From the NCBI RefSeq assembly GCF_021462225.1, contig NC_061801.1:6010125-6074124 (forward strand): DNA of 64,000 bases, written 5' to 3'. Positions 36,816 through 49,114 of the stretch are shown here, piece by piece; the stretch's first letter is position 1; every line of letters starts with the position of its first letter. Below the pieces are notes generated by a model that was not told the DNA's origin, searched no databases, and saw only the letters and a program-made list of their open reading frames with translations. The stretch comes from Girardinichthys multiradiatus (taxonomy: Eukaryota; Chordata; Actinopteri; Cyprinodontiformes; Goodeidae). A program made the position numbers and the translations under genes.

Positions 36816-38862
36816 CCAATGGTGCCGCCATTACTTTGAATGATAGTGGTATTAATGGTTTAATGGTAAAGTATAAACTTTTATTAATCCACCCCTTCTT
36901 CTGCAACATTATTGCCATTACTCCCTATTCATCTAGAAAAACATATTTAATTTCATGCTAAATTTGTGATTCAAAACAACTATTAAAAAAGTGAAAAAAT
37001 AAAGTGCATTCCATTAAGTAGAACCTCGATGATCATCAGGAAGACAATAATACAGTGTAAAGTAATATAAAAGATAATAAACGGTAGTAATCATAGTAAT
37101 AATAATAGTTATTATTTAAGTCTGATATTTATCTATAATCAAATTTTTATATGCTGCTGAAGCTTTACATTCAGACTGTTCCAAAGCTTCACCCCACAGA
37201 CAGAAATTCAGAAACCTCTTATTGATCTAATCACCTGTGTTTGATAATGACATGTACCTCTGAACTCATAAACTACTTCCGTTCTCTTGAATACTTTTTG
37301 AATATTTTTTGACAGTTTTTTTTTTTAGCATTGTACATTATTAGTGCTGTTTGTAGTTTAACTACTGTATGCCAGTAAGTTTTAATAATGTTGATTTTAA
37401 AAATTATAGGTTGGTATGTTCCTGGTACCAAGCCTTACTCTTAATGCTCTTTTTAGAGATATGATTAATGACTGTAATGTTTGTAGTTGTTTCCCTTAAC
37501 CCCTTCTCAGTAACCTAAATATGATCAGGCTAAGAAACCCTTCACAGTCGAAATGTCACATGATCTGCACCAAAGCTTTACACTCCCACAGACTGATATC
37601 TATTAGCTTTTAACATGCAGAAACCTTAATTTTTAATCCATCTATCTAATCTATAAATGACTGCAGAGACACCAGGTCATTAGTAATTTTACACTACCTC
37701 TTTCTTCTCTGCCCCAATGCCGCACAGGAATTGATCTAACCAGCAGAGTATTGAACTACATTTTTCTCACTTACAAGAGAAAGCCAATTGATAATGCTGA
37801 CTTCCCGTTCTTTGATGACATTTGTATTGAACTGGATATTAAACTGCTCCATCTGTTATGAGAAGAGTTGTAAACAGCCACACTTACATCTAAGAATTGA
37901 TGTCAACTCTTACTCTTGGTTTCCAACAGCTTTTAAATTTAGCAAAGAAACCTGCAGAACATTGATATATGAAAAAGGAATTATTTTGTTCTGATAGAAG
38001 TGGGTTTGATGTTATAAACTGGAGAAAAAGTTATTTGCATTTTGATTGCCTGCCCCTAGTACTGTATGCAATAACCTCTAGTTTTATAATACATCTCGAA
38101 GTGGCCGAAATTCCTTTGGGCTCACAGGAAGTAGAGTTGTTGTTTAGGAATTTGAGTTGCTCATAAAAGAAGTGCCTCCGACTTCCCTGTTTACAAGTAG
38201 CTGATTATGTAAGTACACACACAACCAGACACACACATGCACACACTCACGCACAAGTGCTGTTTTAATCACTTTAAACAAACTGGAGTCTCCTGGTTAA
38301 ACTTGTTTGAAGCCTTGGGAAAGGCAGTTTCTGTTAAATGCGTGAAAAAGGGTTGGAGATCAGTTTAATCCCAAACCAGAATTAAACAGTTTGAGTCCTT
38401 GATCGTCTTTTAACATACACCCAAGATTATATTTGATAGGAGTAGTTTTCCGAGTAGAGTTCTAACTGATGTCACAGAGTACTTGGCTTACAGCAGCGTC
38501 ATGACAAGGAGTGACTGTAGCACGCGAACTGCTGCTTCACCAGATGCCTGGATGGATGACTTCCTCTCATGTGTTTATAGTTCTTATTGCACTCATGTTG
38601 GACTGCAACTGATGATATCACTTAAGGTTTCAGTTCATGAAGACACTCTACACCAAAAATGTCCAATACGGAAAGGAACAGAGAATAAAGTTGAAATTTG
38701 TATTTCAGTCCAGGGATGGCCTTAGGTATAAGCAATTGTTGTGGTTGTATAGGGCCCCTTGCTAATCTTGGGGCCCCAACAGAACTTGAATTTAAACAGG
38801 TCACCATGGCAAATGCAGCAGTTGATCACAGTTTTACTACGAAAAAGCTTTAAGTTATACAG

Positions 38863-39720
38863 TGTTGTGAAAAAGTATTTGCCCACTTACAAATTTTTCC
38901 TGTTTTCATTTTTTTGCCCCCTTAAATGTTTTAGATCATCAAACTTATTTTAATATCATACAAAGATAATCTGCTTCCTAACCCAAGTGTGCTTGTGCTT
39001 GAGGTCACAATCTGATGGCCGGATATTCTTCTCCTGGATTTTCTGGTAGAGAGCACAATTCGTAGTTACATCAATTATTCCCCGTGATCCAGGCCCTTAA
39101 GCAGCAAAGCAGCCCCGACCATCACTCTACTATCATGTGTAACTGACAGTATATGTTTTACACCAGACACACGCCTTCCACAAAGTTCCACATTTGTCTC
39201 ATCAGTCCACAGATTATTTTTCCAAAACTCTTGGGGATCATCAAGATTTTTTTGGCATATTATGTGCTTGTGAATCATGAACACTGGCTTTAACTGAGGT
39301 GAGTGACGCCTGCAGTGGCTTAGAAATTGTTCTGGGTTCTATTGTGACCTCCTGGATGAATTGTTGATGAGCAGTTGGAGTAATTTTGGTAGGCCGGTCT
39401 CTCCTGGGAAGGTTAACCACTGTTCCATGTTTTCTCCATTTGTGGATAACAGCCCTCACTGTGGTTTGCTTGAGCTCCACATCTTTAAAAATGTTTTTGC
39501 AACCCTTTTCAGCCTGCTATTCATCTGTTCTTGAATTTCTTTAAATTAGGACATGAGATGCTGTTTATCGAAATCCTTCGGCCTATTTCATGTCATCAGA
39601 CAGGTTCTGTTTAAGTGATTGCTTGCTTCTACATGTCTGGGAGTAATTAGGCTTGAGTGTGTGAAATGAAACCCAGCTTCTGTGGAATTCTGTGGAATTC
39701 AACATTGGACAGACACTACT
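38863..39720 (-). mobile_element. Tc1-like transposon, internally deleted
   Basis: The left end is the Tc1 terminus GTTGTGAAAAAGTATTTGCC at 38864. Minus-strand transposase pieces follow: 39075-39284 (WTDETNVEL block with the first catalytic Asp) and 39241-39480 (N-terminal helix-turn-helix linker, RAVIHKWRKHGT and TKITPTAHQ). They are fused by a deletion of the region between them. The right terminus could not be placed; text near 39630-39680 still resembles the family. Confidence 0.7.
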
Positions 39721-40127
39721 TCTCTCATCTTTTAAAGGCAAATGCAACAAGTGCTAATATATTATTTTCATTAGACTGATGACAGGATGAAGGAGGATAT
39801 TTGTGTCTCTACTGATAATCTTGTAAATATAAAAAGCATATTAAATAAAAAAAAGACTGCCAGGAAAATTCAGGCTGAAACTGCCACTACATGTGACCTG
39901 ATTTAAAAATAAGTCAGACAGCTTTGGGCTATTCTCTCCCTTCTCCAACTCTTCTTGTGTCCTTTGCCCTCAGTGTTTTCTCAGCTTTCACAGCCTTGTC
40001 ACTCTTATATTCCTACATCTCAGTGTGGGTGATAATGTGGTGTCTGCATATCTGTCCCTTTACAGATTAGCCATACTTTTGTCGAGGGGGTGGGGGTGAA
40101 CTAGGGGGACAAAGCAAAGCCCCTCCC

Positions 40128-40181
40128 TGCTGCTGAGCTGGGGGTTTTAGCATTACCCCTCGTCAGGGGAGGCTTTAAAAG
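40128..40181 (+). promoter_or_regulatory. cryba4 promoter: half-MARE and TATA-like box
   Basis: TGCTGAGCTG at 40131-40140 contains TGCTGA, the half site bound by large Maf factors in lens genes. A TATA-like CTTTAAAAGG lies about 40 bp downstream at about 40173-40182. The spacing suits a start near 40203. The motif is seen; use in lens is inferred. Confidence 0.5.
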
Positions 40182-40202
40182 GGTGGGGGCTCGTGGCTCT
40201 TC

Positions 40203-40239
40203 TCACTCTGACAACAGGACCTAAGGGCATCAGAGCAAG
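40203..40239 (+). other. cryba4 non-coding exon 1
   Basis: The short leader ends CAGAGCAAG|GTGAGT with the donor at 40240. The start is approximate, based on the TATA-like box. It splices to the acceptor TTTTCAG at 40946. Confidence 0.55.
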
Positions 40240-40951
40240 GTGAGTTCCCCGTCCCTCAAACAGCCAGGGTAGCGCGGCCAGGGTGCAACAGCGCACCTGG
40301 TGTTACATGCATCTGTATTCAAACCCCTGCTTAATCCCTGCCATAAAAACAGCAGAGCTGTACAGGCCTTGGGGCCCGAAGGCAATCACCACACCCAACG
40401 GATGAGATAAAGAGCGAAGGTGGTGGAAAATTTCAATGGCTGCAATATATTTTGTAAGGAAATTGACAGAGAATTTGACAAAGATAGAACAGGTGGGGGA
40501 GAGAGCCAAAAATGGTGAATGGACAATTAATGGATAGCGACAGTTCTGGTGTTACAGCTGACTGCAGCATCCTGACTGCACTGTCAGACTTTTTCACACA
40601 TATGACAGATTTTCACACATTAGTTGCTGTATGTTTGGGCCACTCAGCCAGCTATCTTGGAGTGTAAGGCCTACTTTAGGCATAGAATAAAAGTGAAGTG
40701 TAAGGGGGATGTCCGAAATTGAAGGAAGTAAAGCAGGTCTGGTTGCCTTGCAGTATCAGGTCAGTTCTTCATGTCCTGCTTCCTACTGAGTGTACCAGAA
40801 ACATTCTTCACGTTTTCCAAGCTGTTGCCATTATTTTGCTTCACTACAATCAGATCAAAGAATTGACTCTCTCAGATTGAGTGCACTGATCTCCTGCCCC
40901 TCCCGTTTTTGTGGCATTTTCACAGTAGCTTCTTCTTCCTTTTCAGACAAG

Positions 40952-42204
40952 ATGACTCACCACTGCACCAAGTTCTCCGGGCACTGGAAGGTGAGTCCAC
41001 AGGTGTTGGAGTAGGCTATGACATCAAACCTTTATGGTATCCCATAACTGGGACTTCTTCCGGTAACTCTAATGCACTTTAATTAAACAAGCTAGTGAAA
41101 TTAACAGTCCCAAATCAGAGGCCTGAACACTGATTGGCTAAAGTGATTTTATTTGTCTTGTTGTGAGTTTGAGACATATGTGATTCTGGGTCCAGATTAG
41201 TCTCTTTATAGCTTGTCTTTGTCTCCGTGACAGATCATTGTCTACGATGAAGAGTGCTTCCAGGGCCGCCACCATGAGTTCACCTCTGAGTGCTGCAATG
41301 TGATGGAGTTTGGCTTCGAGAGTGTGCGCTCCCTCAGGGTGGAGAGTGGAGCGTGAGTACATCTGCTCAAAGAGGGCAGCACAAACTGCAGTGCTGTCAT
41401 AAAAATCAATGTGGAACAACAGAAATAGCACATTAAGATTATCAGTACTAACTGAGAGCTGCTTTCCTTGCTTCATTCCAGCTGGGTGGGTTATGAGCAT
41501 GCCTCCTACCAGGGACAGCAGTTCATCCTGGAAAGGGGCGAGTACCCCCAGTGTGATGCTTTTGGAGGTAGCAATGCCTATCACATTGAGAGGATGACTT
41601 CCTTCAGACCTATCGCCTGTGCTGTAAGTCTCTACTCGTCAGCTGTTGCCCTTTTTGCTCTAGCAAAAGTGAATGTCTGTAAAACAGCAGGTAATTACTT
41701 TCGATAATTACTTTAGACCTGTCCGACCAGACCAACAGCTTGAGTGTTTGTGTTTTTCTACCTCTTTCTCCCTTGTTCACCCCTCTCTGCAGAACCACAG
41801 AGAGTGTCGTATGACTATCTTTGAGCGTGAGAACTTCATGGGCCGTAAGGGTGAGCTCAGTGATGATTATCCCTCACTGCAGGCCATGGGCTGGTGCAAC
41901 AATGAAGTTGGATCTCTCAGGGTCCAGTCAGGAGCGTGAGTGTTCCCAGCTGCTTTCCTATCCGTCTCTTTTCTTTGAACTCACACTCATAAATCCTGCT
42001 CAGGTTTTAACTTTACCTAATTTTGGACTTTTTCCCCACCTCCTTTCCCTTCACAGATTTGTCTGCTACCAGTACCCTGGTTATCGTGGCTACCAGTATA
42101 TCATGGAGTGTGATCGTCACTGTGGGGAGTACAAACACTTCAGGGAGTTTGGCTCCCATTGCCAGACCCCTCAGATCCAGTCCATCCGCCGTATTCAGCA
42201 GTAA
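40952..42204 (+). CDS. cryba4: Beta-crystallin A4 (cryba4), complete
   Basis: Acidic lens beta-crystallin. Coding exons: 40952-40990, 41234-41352, 41482-41623, 41793-41935, 42057-42204. They total 591 nt, 196 aa plus stop, equal to the length I recall for human CRYBA4. All introns are GT-AG. The first coding exon gives a short N-terminal arm ([13 protein letters not shown]). The remaining four each carry a Greek-key motif: [52 protein letters not shown] and [17 protein letters not shown]. The end is [10 protein letters not shown] with no C-terminal extension, an acidic-type feature. The ATG is 5 nt into exon 2. The gene diverges from crybb1. Confidence 0.97.
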
Positions 42205-42273
42205 CAGCCTACCCATGAAATGAACCCAATCATTTGACCCTTTACACCTGACCTCTGCTGCCTTCTGATGCTG

Positions 42274-42279
42274 AATAAA
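42274..42279 (+). terminator. Poly(A) signal of cryba4
   Basis: AATAAA 70 nt after the stop codon, giving a very short 3' UTR as expected for a crystallin gene. Confidence 0.75.
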
Positions 42280-42299
42280 CTGTTTTTCTTAAATCCTAC

Positions 42300-44031
42300 T
42301 GATTTCCACCAGTGTATCTAGTTATATTAGGATCACTTTCCACACTTTTGCTCATGATTTAGTGAAATACATTTATTTCTTCATAGTATGCTAATAATGA
42401 ACGAAGTGAAAAAGAGTCCAATAAAGAACCAAGTAAATGGTTTATCTTGTACCTACTAGGTGGATGTTTTGTAAAATGGAAAACTCAATATTTATTTCAC
42501 ACATTTCCATTTATTTATTGGAAATTTATAAAACAGACCTATTTAAATATGTTGTTTTAGCATCTCCAAGGTTTGCAACGTTAAAAAGGAAATTGTTTAA
42601 AAATTATTTAATGGGTTTGTAATACAAAATGAATCGTCAGAAAAATCTGACCATTTTCTCAGAGCTGACCCAGGTTTAAGTTGAGACAGAAGCAGAAATA
42701 TATATGGGGGTGGCTCTTACTTTAAAAATGATTAATTAGTAGGACACAGACTGCAGACACATGCAGAGAATGTAGCTCATTCTTGGTAAACTTGACTTTA
42801 AATGGAAAGCTTAGAGATCTTTATTCTGTGTGAGAAATCAAATGCTCTGAGGGGGCTCCCTGCTCGCCTTTTAGCTCTAAAGGGCTGTATAGTTTGCTGA
42901 TGATTTGGGCCGAATCTACATTTTCTGCAAATAAACAAATAAAAACAAGTGTTAGCACCGGCTTTATATAAAGCACTGATTAATCTATACATTTACATTT
43001 CAAAGCCACTTTTTGTTTATGAGGAATATTCAGCTTCTGAGATCATTAGCAAACAAAGAGATTAGTATGCTTTATTGAAAAATGGTGGGGGTGAATGAAT
43101 GAAACCAAGCTTAGTTTTTCTTTCAGGTTCAACAGTTTTAATTGTTTTGCATTTTCCACAATCCACCAGATTAATATTACAGAACATTTTTAGAGTTTAT
43201 ACTGAACATACAATTTCAAACCATGATTCCTTTAATTAAAAATTACTTTAAAAAATTTTCAGATTATGCTCTGTTTCAGTGTCATTTATGAAACTATTTT
43301 ATTTCAAATAAATTCTTAATAATAATTTCTTAAATAAACATGGCTGTACATATTAATGGGCTAAAATATAAAATTAAATAAAATATAGCCTCTGAGTGTC
43401 CAATTTTGTTTTAAAGTGTATCTATAGATTCCATAAGCATACTTAGGTTACTTACAGTTTGTGTGAAAGGTCAGTTTTTTGTTTTTTTCACCCATAGAAA
43501 AATGGTTAGATGAGTCGTATGTAGATTTGATGCATTTATAAGATTGTTGTTGGACTATGTTTGGCTGTGACCAGCACTCAGCTGCATTTCCAGACAAAAT
43601 TACACTCTAATTAGCATGGTGGTAATGAGAAATATCAGCCTTGGGTGAGAATATCAGAAGTCTGACTGATTTTTGAAGGTCTTATCACTGCTGAGTGGAA
43701 GGTTAAATGAAGCAAAGAATGAAGCTATGAAATGCTTTAAAAAAAGTGAATACTTAAAAATTATTCACAAGATTAATAATTCACAAAATTATTAATAAAG
43801 TTAAAATATTCCATCTTTAGTCTCACTAACAAGTCAGAGCACCACTGTTGAGCAACAGCGATTGGTTTGGCTATTAGCAACTATTAATTATTAACAGAAT
43901 TACTAATATAGTTAGAATATAAAATTTTTAGTGAGACTAACAAATCAGCTCAACATCTTAACAGGAATCATTAGCCAAAAGAACCTTCGGTCTGTCAGGT
44001 ATTATCCTGTGAATCCCAGTATGGCAAGCTA
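42300..44031. other. Intergenic DNA, nothing assignable
   Basis: AT-rich sequence after cryba4. No exon, RNA gene or transposon with clear ends was recognised. Confidence 0.45.
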
Positions 44032-44083
44032 CAGGGGTTGGACAATGAAGCTGAAACACTTGGTTTCAGACCACAATAAGTTA

Positions 44084-45135
44084 TTAGTATGGTGTAGGGC
44101 CTCCTTTTGCGGCCAATACAGCATAAATTCGTCTTGGGAATGACATATACAAGTCCTGCACAGAGGTCAGAGGGATTTTAAGCCATTCTTCTTGCAGGAT
44201 AGTGGCCAGGTCACTACGTGATACTGGTGGAGGAAAACGTTTCCTGACTCGCTCCTCCAAAACACCCCAAAGTGGCTCAATAATATTTAGATCTGGTGAC
44301 TGTGCAGGCCATGGGAGATGTTCAACTTCACTTTCATGTTCATCAAACCAATCTTTCACCAGTCTTGCTGTGTGTATTGGTGCATTGTCATCCTGATACA
44401 CGACACCGCCTTCAGGATACAATGTTTGAACCATTGGATGCACATGGTCCTCAAAAATGGTTCGGTAGTCCTTGGCAGTGGACTATCCATGGCCCAATAC
44501 TTGTGCCCATCTAGCACAAGTACTGGGCCATGGGAATGCCATGATATGGCAGTCCAAACCATCACTGATCCACCCCCATGCTTCACTCTGGGCATGCAAC
44601 AGTCTGGGTGGTACGCTTCTTTGGGGCTTCTCCACACCGTAACTCTCCCGGATGTGGGGAAAACAGTAAAGATGGACTCATCAGAGAACAATACATGTTT
44701 CACATTGTCCACAGCCCAAGATTTGTGCTCCTTGCACCATTGAAACCGACGTTTGACATTGGCATGAGTGACCAAAGGTTTGGCTATAGCAGCCCGGCCG
44801 TGTATATTGACCTTGTGGAGCTCCCGATGGACAGTACTGGTGGAAACAGGAGAGTTGAAGTGCACATTTAATTCTGTCGTGATTTGGGCAGCCTTGGTTT
44901 TATGTTTTTTGGATACAATCCGGGTTAGCACCCTAACATCCCTTTCAGATAGCTTCCTCTTGCATCCACAGTTAATCCTGTTGGATGTGGTTCGTCCTTC
45001 TTGGTGGTATGCTGACATTACCCTGGATACCGTGGCTCTTGATACATCACAAAGACTTGCTGTCTTGGTCACAGATGCGCCAGCAAGACGTGGACCAAAA
45101 ATTTGTCCTCTTTTGAACTCTGGTATGTCACCCAT
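44084..45135 (-). pseudogene. Tc1/mariner DDE transposase, frameshifted
   Basis: Cut-and-paste transposase. The N-terminal part (45135 down to about 44500) has helix-turn-helix motifs (TKTASLCDVSRATVSRVM at residues 23-40) and the first catalytic aspartate in LFSDES (residue 152). The C-terminal part, in another frame (about 44485 down to 44084), has YQDDNAPIH with the second aspartate and SPDLNIIEPLW with the glutamate. By my count 36 residues separate the second Asp (the one before N) and the Glu, so DD36E rather than the DD34E of Sleeping Beauty-type elements. The frameshift coincides with a 20-bp inverted duplication at 44487-44533. Confidence 0.88.
44487..44533. repeat. 20-bp inverted duplication inside the transposase
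   Basis: Arms 44487-44506 and 44514-44533 are inverted copies with one mismatch, separated by 7 nt. The right arm fits the coding sequence for HGPVLVLDG. The left arm looks like an inverted copy of it placed where the frame is lost. Confidence 0.8.
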
Positions 45136-45321
45136 AATGTTGTGTGCATTTCAATATTTTGAGCAAAACTGTGCTCTTACCCTGCTAATTGAACCTTCAC
45201 ACTGCTCTTACTGGTGCAATGTGCAATCAATGAAGACTGGCTACCAGGCTGGTCCAATTTAACCATGAAACCTCCCACACTAAAATGACAGGTGTTTCAG
45301 TTTTATTGTCCAACCCCTGTA

Positions 45322-46435
45322 TTATAGAACAATACATGGACGAGGTTTTATTACAAAATTTTTAATTAATTTACAAAATTTTATACTTGGCGGGTAATAC
45401 TCAACTACACCACTAAGTAAAAATCAGAAGAATGATAAAAACTAATAACTACAAAAAGGGAACAAAGAAATAAACCATTACCAATAAAATCATAGAGTGA
45501 TGTTACATTTCAATGTGAATATGTTCTTTTAATATGTTTTTTTTTTATGTTGTTAACCAGCCATCACAACGGAAGATTTTTGAATGGAGTAAAGGTCTAC
45601 TGACATGATGGCGAGGAACATTTATTGCCTCTCACAAGATGGCAAATAAATGGACAGTTGGCGTGGTGATGTCACATTCAGATCAGCGATTCAGCTAATC
45701 CAAATTAAATTGCTTATTTAGCTAACGATTAAGTTCTACATGTTCCTTCAAGTATCATTAATATAAATATGAATGTGTGTATGAGCACTGGTGATATGTT
45801 ATGGCCATCTGTGTTTAAAACACTCACTTAAATTAAGTTTGTCCTAACCTTAAAACATAACTCAAAACGAATAAACTACCTGAAGGCTTAGAGGCCTGTT
45901 AGCAGTCAGGCTTAGGGGCAGTTAGCATTAGCTTAGCAGATATCAGATACCAACTAATCAAAACATAATGAAATAAACAATATTTTGACTGCTTTATCCT
46001 AAACTAATTTTCTCTGCCCAGACATTTTATCTCACATGAACTGTTCTAAAGAAGAGGAGGACAGGAGGACTGGAGGTCCAAAGGGGCGATGAAAGCTGTG
46101 GCAGCTGTGAAGCTTCTGGTTCTCAGACTGATACACACAGGCAAGGAACGGAGTTAGGATGAGCTGCTACGGACTGTAGACCTGACTGTGCACCTCAGGT
46201 GTTCCGAGCTGCGGGTTTTAAGCTGTCTTCTTCTGGCAGTGGGGAAAACCGCATTGATTAGAGACACTTTCTCTTCTTTGGGAATCTCTGGCTCAGATGA
46301 GTTTCTGCAGAAGCTCAGTAACAAAGATTATTTAATTATTATAATCACAGATGGTCTCCATCCAACCTGACTAAGCAATATTTTTAATTTTAAGATGTTG
46401 CAAATTGAGAGAGAGAGTATTTCCAAAAAATGTGC
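45322..46435. other. Intergenic DNA, nothing assignable
   Basis: AT-rich with no recognised exon. Confidence 0.4.
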
Positions 46436-46439
46436 AGCT

Positions 46440-46640
46440 GTAACTACAGTGTAAGGTGGGTCTACAAAGCGTTGCTGAAAGGGTAGCTGAATATAAACGC
46501 ACCACGCCACACGTTTCAGATTTTTATTGAAAAATAAACATTTTGAAACATTTTCAAAAACCACTACGCAATTACGCACAAGTGTGTGTTGATCTATCAC
46601 ATAAAATCCCAAATAAAAACGTGTTAGGCTTCTCATTGCA
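46440..46640. mobile_element. Tc1-type terminal fragment
   Basis: Text such as TTTCAGATTTTTATTG and TTGATCTATCACATAAAATCCC is the terminal region of the Tc1 family also seen near 17040-17100 (in the other orientation) and 6840-6890. Confidence 0.45.
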
Positions 46641-46959
46641 TTTACAGAAGCATTCCCACGATAGGCCAGGGAAGGGCACTGCATTTCTACCTCAACATCG
46701 CATGAATCCCCATGTGTCATCCTGACAGATAAATGTGGTGCTGTCATTTGAAATGTTAGAAATGGTTGCGGCTTATTGGCTGTTCTGATATAAGGTGAAA
46801 AACGACTTCAAGGCTACGTACGTGTAAATGTACCAAAACGCATGTATTTGTCATTTTGAGCTGGTTGACCTGTATTTGGCATCCACTTAAAAGGAGGCTG
46901 ACTGAAACGCAAACGCTTCCTTCTTCAAACACACAGCTCCGGCTCCTGTCACAGAATAA

Positions 46960-49114
46960 GCATAAGCCGTTCCGTGTTTTTCAAGCCTCTCTCCGCCGCA
47001 GTGGGAGAGGAAGCCAAACCTAGAGCTCAGCAGAGACGCTGTCGTGTTAGCAAAATAAAAAAAAAACTACAGAAATATACAGCGAAGAGGGTCTCCAAGC
47101 GAGCATGTGCCATATTCTTGCTGGGAAACGATACGCTTAAACTGAAAGGAGCGGGTTCTGTCGACTGGCATACGTCGCCAAAGCAGCGGAGGAACCCCGT
47201 TGCTGCACCTCACAGGCAGAGTGACTGTGTGCGAGAGCGGGCTCCACTATCACGAACAGCCTGGTAGGCAGGAACCGCTCGGGGCTGGCTGGCTGGCGCG
47301 GAAAGCGACGATCTGCTCGGCTCTGCTGGTTTTACTTCGCATTTTCAGCTCTTCATGTGAGAAAATCTCAAAAAACAGTGGCGTGTTATTCGTGTTTCTT
47401 TATTTGATGTGGGGAAAATATAACTGTATCCCCAACTATCTCCGCCTTAACGGTCAATAACCTCGGCTCCCTGTTAGGCGAAACCCACCGCTGGCCAGCC
47501 GAGCCGCTCTCCATCTCCCCGCGCTCCCTCCCTCCTCCGCTACTGTCACAGTCAGCGGCTCCGTGCTGGGTCTTCTCCCATGCTCCGGATAACTCAAAGA
47601 GAAGCGATGGACTATATTTGTCATCTTAATTGATATTTTTCTCAAGTTCCTGGACTGTTGGGGACTGTTTCTCGGAAGTACATCGAAACTTCCCCAATAA
47701 CTGGGAGACGGAAGCAAGAACACCCGCAGCCGTTAGCTTTTTAGGTAAACTGCTCCGTGGTGTCGGAGCTGCGCCGCTGTTACTAAGTCAGCTTGTAGTA
47801 ACCGTGTTGACTAGTGGCTTTGCGGGCATTTTAATGCAACTGTCGAAGCCCAGCAGTTCGCTCACTGGTAACTTAGCCTTCTGCCTAGAAGGTTTCATTT
47901 TTTGCTAGCTAGCATGCTCGCTAACTAGCTAGCAGGCGAACCTGAATATCGACACCAGCAGGAGGCTACAGCGGGTTAGCTCCACAACGCGTGGATTTTG
48001 GCTTGTGATTAATTAATCACACATTGCCCTCTGGATCTAGAGCTAAATCGCTCAAATTGTTTATCCACATCTTTTCCGACGGTATTTTTGGCGTGATTGC
48101 TGCGCCTCATACGGAACATTTCAGCTGTAACAGGAAGGAAGCTAAGCAAAAAAAGGACGGAGCAGAAAATGAATAACAAATATTCACACAAACAGCAGAC
48201 AGTGGATTGAACGGAAATCATTATTATGAGTGCTACCAATTTTTCATCTTCAAATCGCTTGGGCTCATTTGTGTCAACAGTCGTTTAAGGCATCCTAAAA
48301 TTTTAAGACGAGGACAACTGATCGCCACATTTAACCTGTCCTTGATGGTCTTCTTCACTAATCCCCCGCCCCAAATGTTGTGGTTTGAGCAAAACGAGCC
48401 ACACGTGTCCCTGTTTGTTTGCTGTAACGAAGACCTTTTGCTGTAATCGAGGCCAAAACACAACCGAGTCACATCTTCGTTCTGACTGCAGACTCCGCCT
48501 GCCATTTCACCAACATTGGATTTTGTTTCACTGTACAATTGTTTACGTTTGAAGGGAAAAGCCCTAATCGAAACCCATGTGGACCTGGAGACAGACCGAT
48601 CGTTTGCGCACATTTTTCAGCAAGGAAGTCTCAAGAGACGTGCAGAATTTGACAGCTGTCCACTAACTGCATATCACGGCAGCCCTGTAAAGGAAGCGCT
48701 GACACCAAAACGAGCCTGTTCCTGCTTATTTTAGCACCTTTATTCCCGCGCGCACACAGCGCAAAGCAGAAGGCTGCAGTTTTGCGCCAAATGGGATTGC
48801 AAAGACGGGAATCGAGCTGATCCACTGACTTTTATCCCGATTAACCCGTCCACCTTAATGTCTCTCCCCCCCCCCCCATGAATTTCCTTTTTATGTCTTA
48901 ATGATGGTGGCTTGAGGTTAGCCGCCGCAGACAGCGACACGATTTCGCTTTCTCCAGACCCCCCTTTGCCAACCCCCTGTCATCGCACATCGGCTCTTGA
49001 TGTTGATCATCTCCGCTGCAGAAAACATTTTTTTTAAATTCCCCGAATAGTTTTTAAAAAGCACCACAGGAAGCCTGCTATTTTTACTAATTTGCTTGTC
49101 CAAAGGGTCGAAAA
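46960..49114 (+). promoter_or_regulatory. CpG-rich promoter and 5' leader of the GRK gene
   Basis: GC and CpG content rise sharply over about 46960-48100 and again at 48650-49110, compared with AT-rich surroundings. There is no TATA box at an obvious start. This fits a CpG-island promoter with a long leader. Chance frames of up to about 126 codons occur here, with no domains. A palindromic patch built from GCTAGCTAGC lies at about 47903-47935, and a C13 run at about 48866-48878. Confidence 0.6.

Larger units (their letters stand above)
33281..38860. other. Intergenic DNA between crybb1 and cryba4 (left part)
   Basis: No other gene. It holds a possible retrovirus-like LTR/leader (35530-35985), a SINE piece (36692-36815), a CA-rich patch at 38211-38255 and otherwise AT-rich unassigned sequence. 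Confidence 0.5.
44032..45319 (-). mobile_element. Tc1/mariner transposon, nearly full length
   Basis: About 1.29 kb, flanked by TA at 44030-44031 and 45320-45321. Terminal inverted repeats are about 30 bp: the left starts CAGGGGTTGGACAATGAAGC, and the right, reverse-complemented, starts CAGGGGTTGGACAATAAAAC. It encodes one transposase on the minus strand, broken by a frameshift. Intact ends and a nearly complete gene suggest a fairly recent insertion compared with the other Tc1 debris in the window. Confidence 0.92.

Noticed and set aside
47454..48825. Open frames of 60-126 codons in the CpG-rich region before the GRK exon
   Set aside because: No domains, both strands equally open; expected in GC-rich leader sequence. 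They might act as upstream frames but are not supported as genes.
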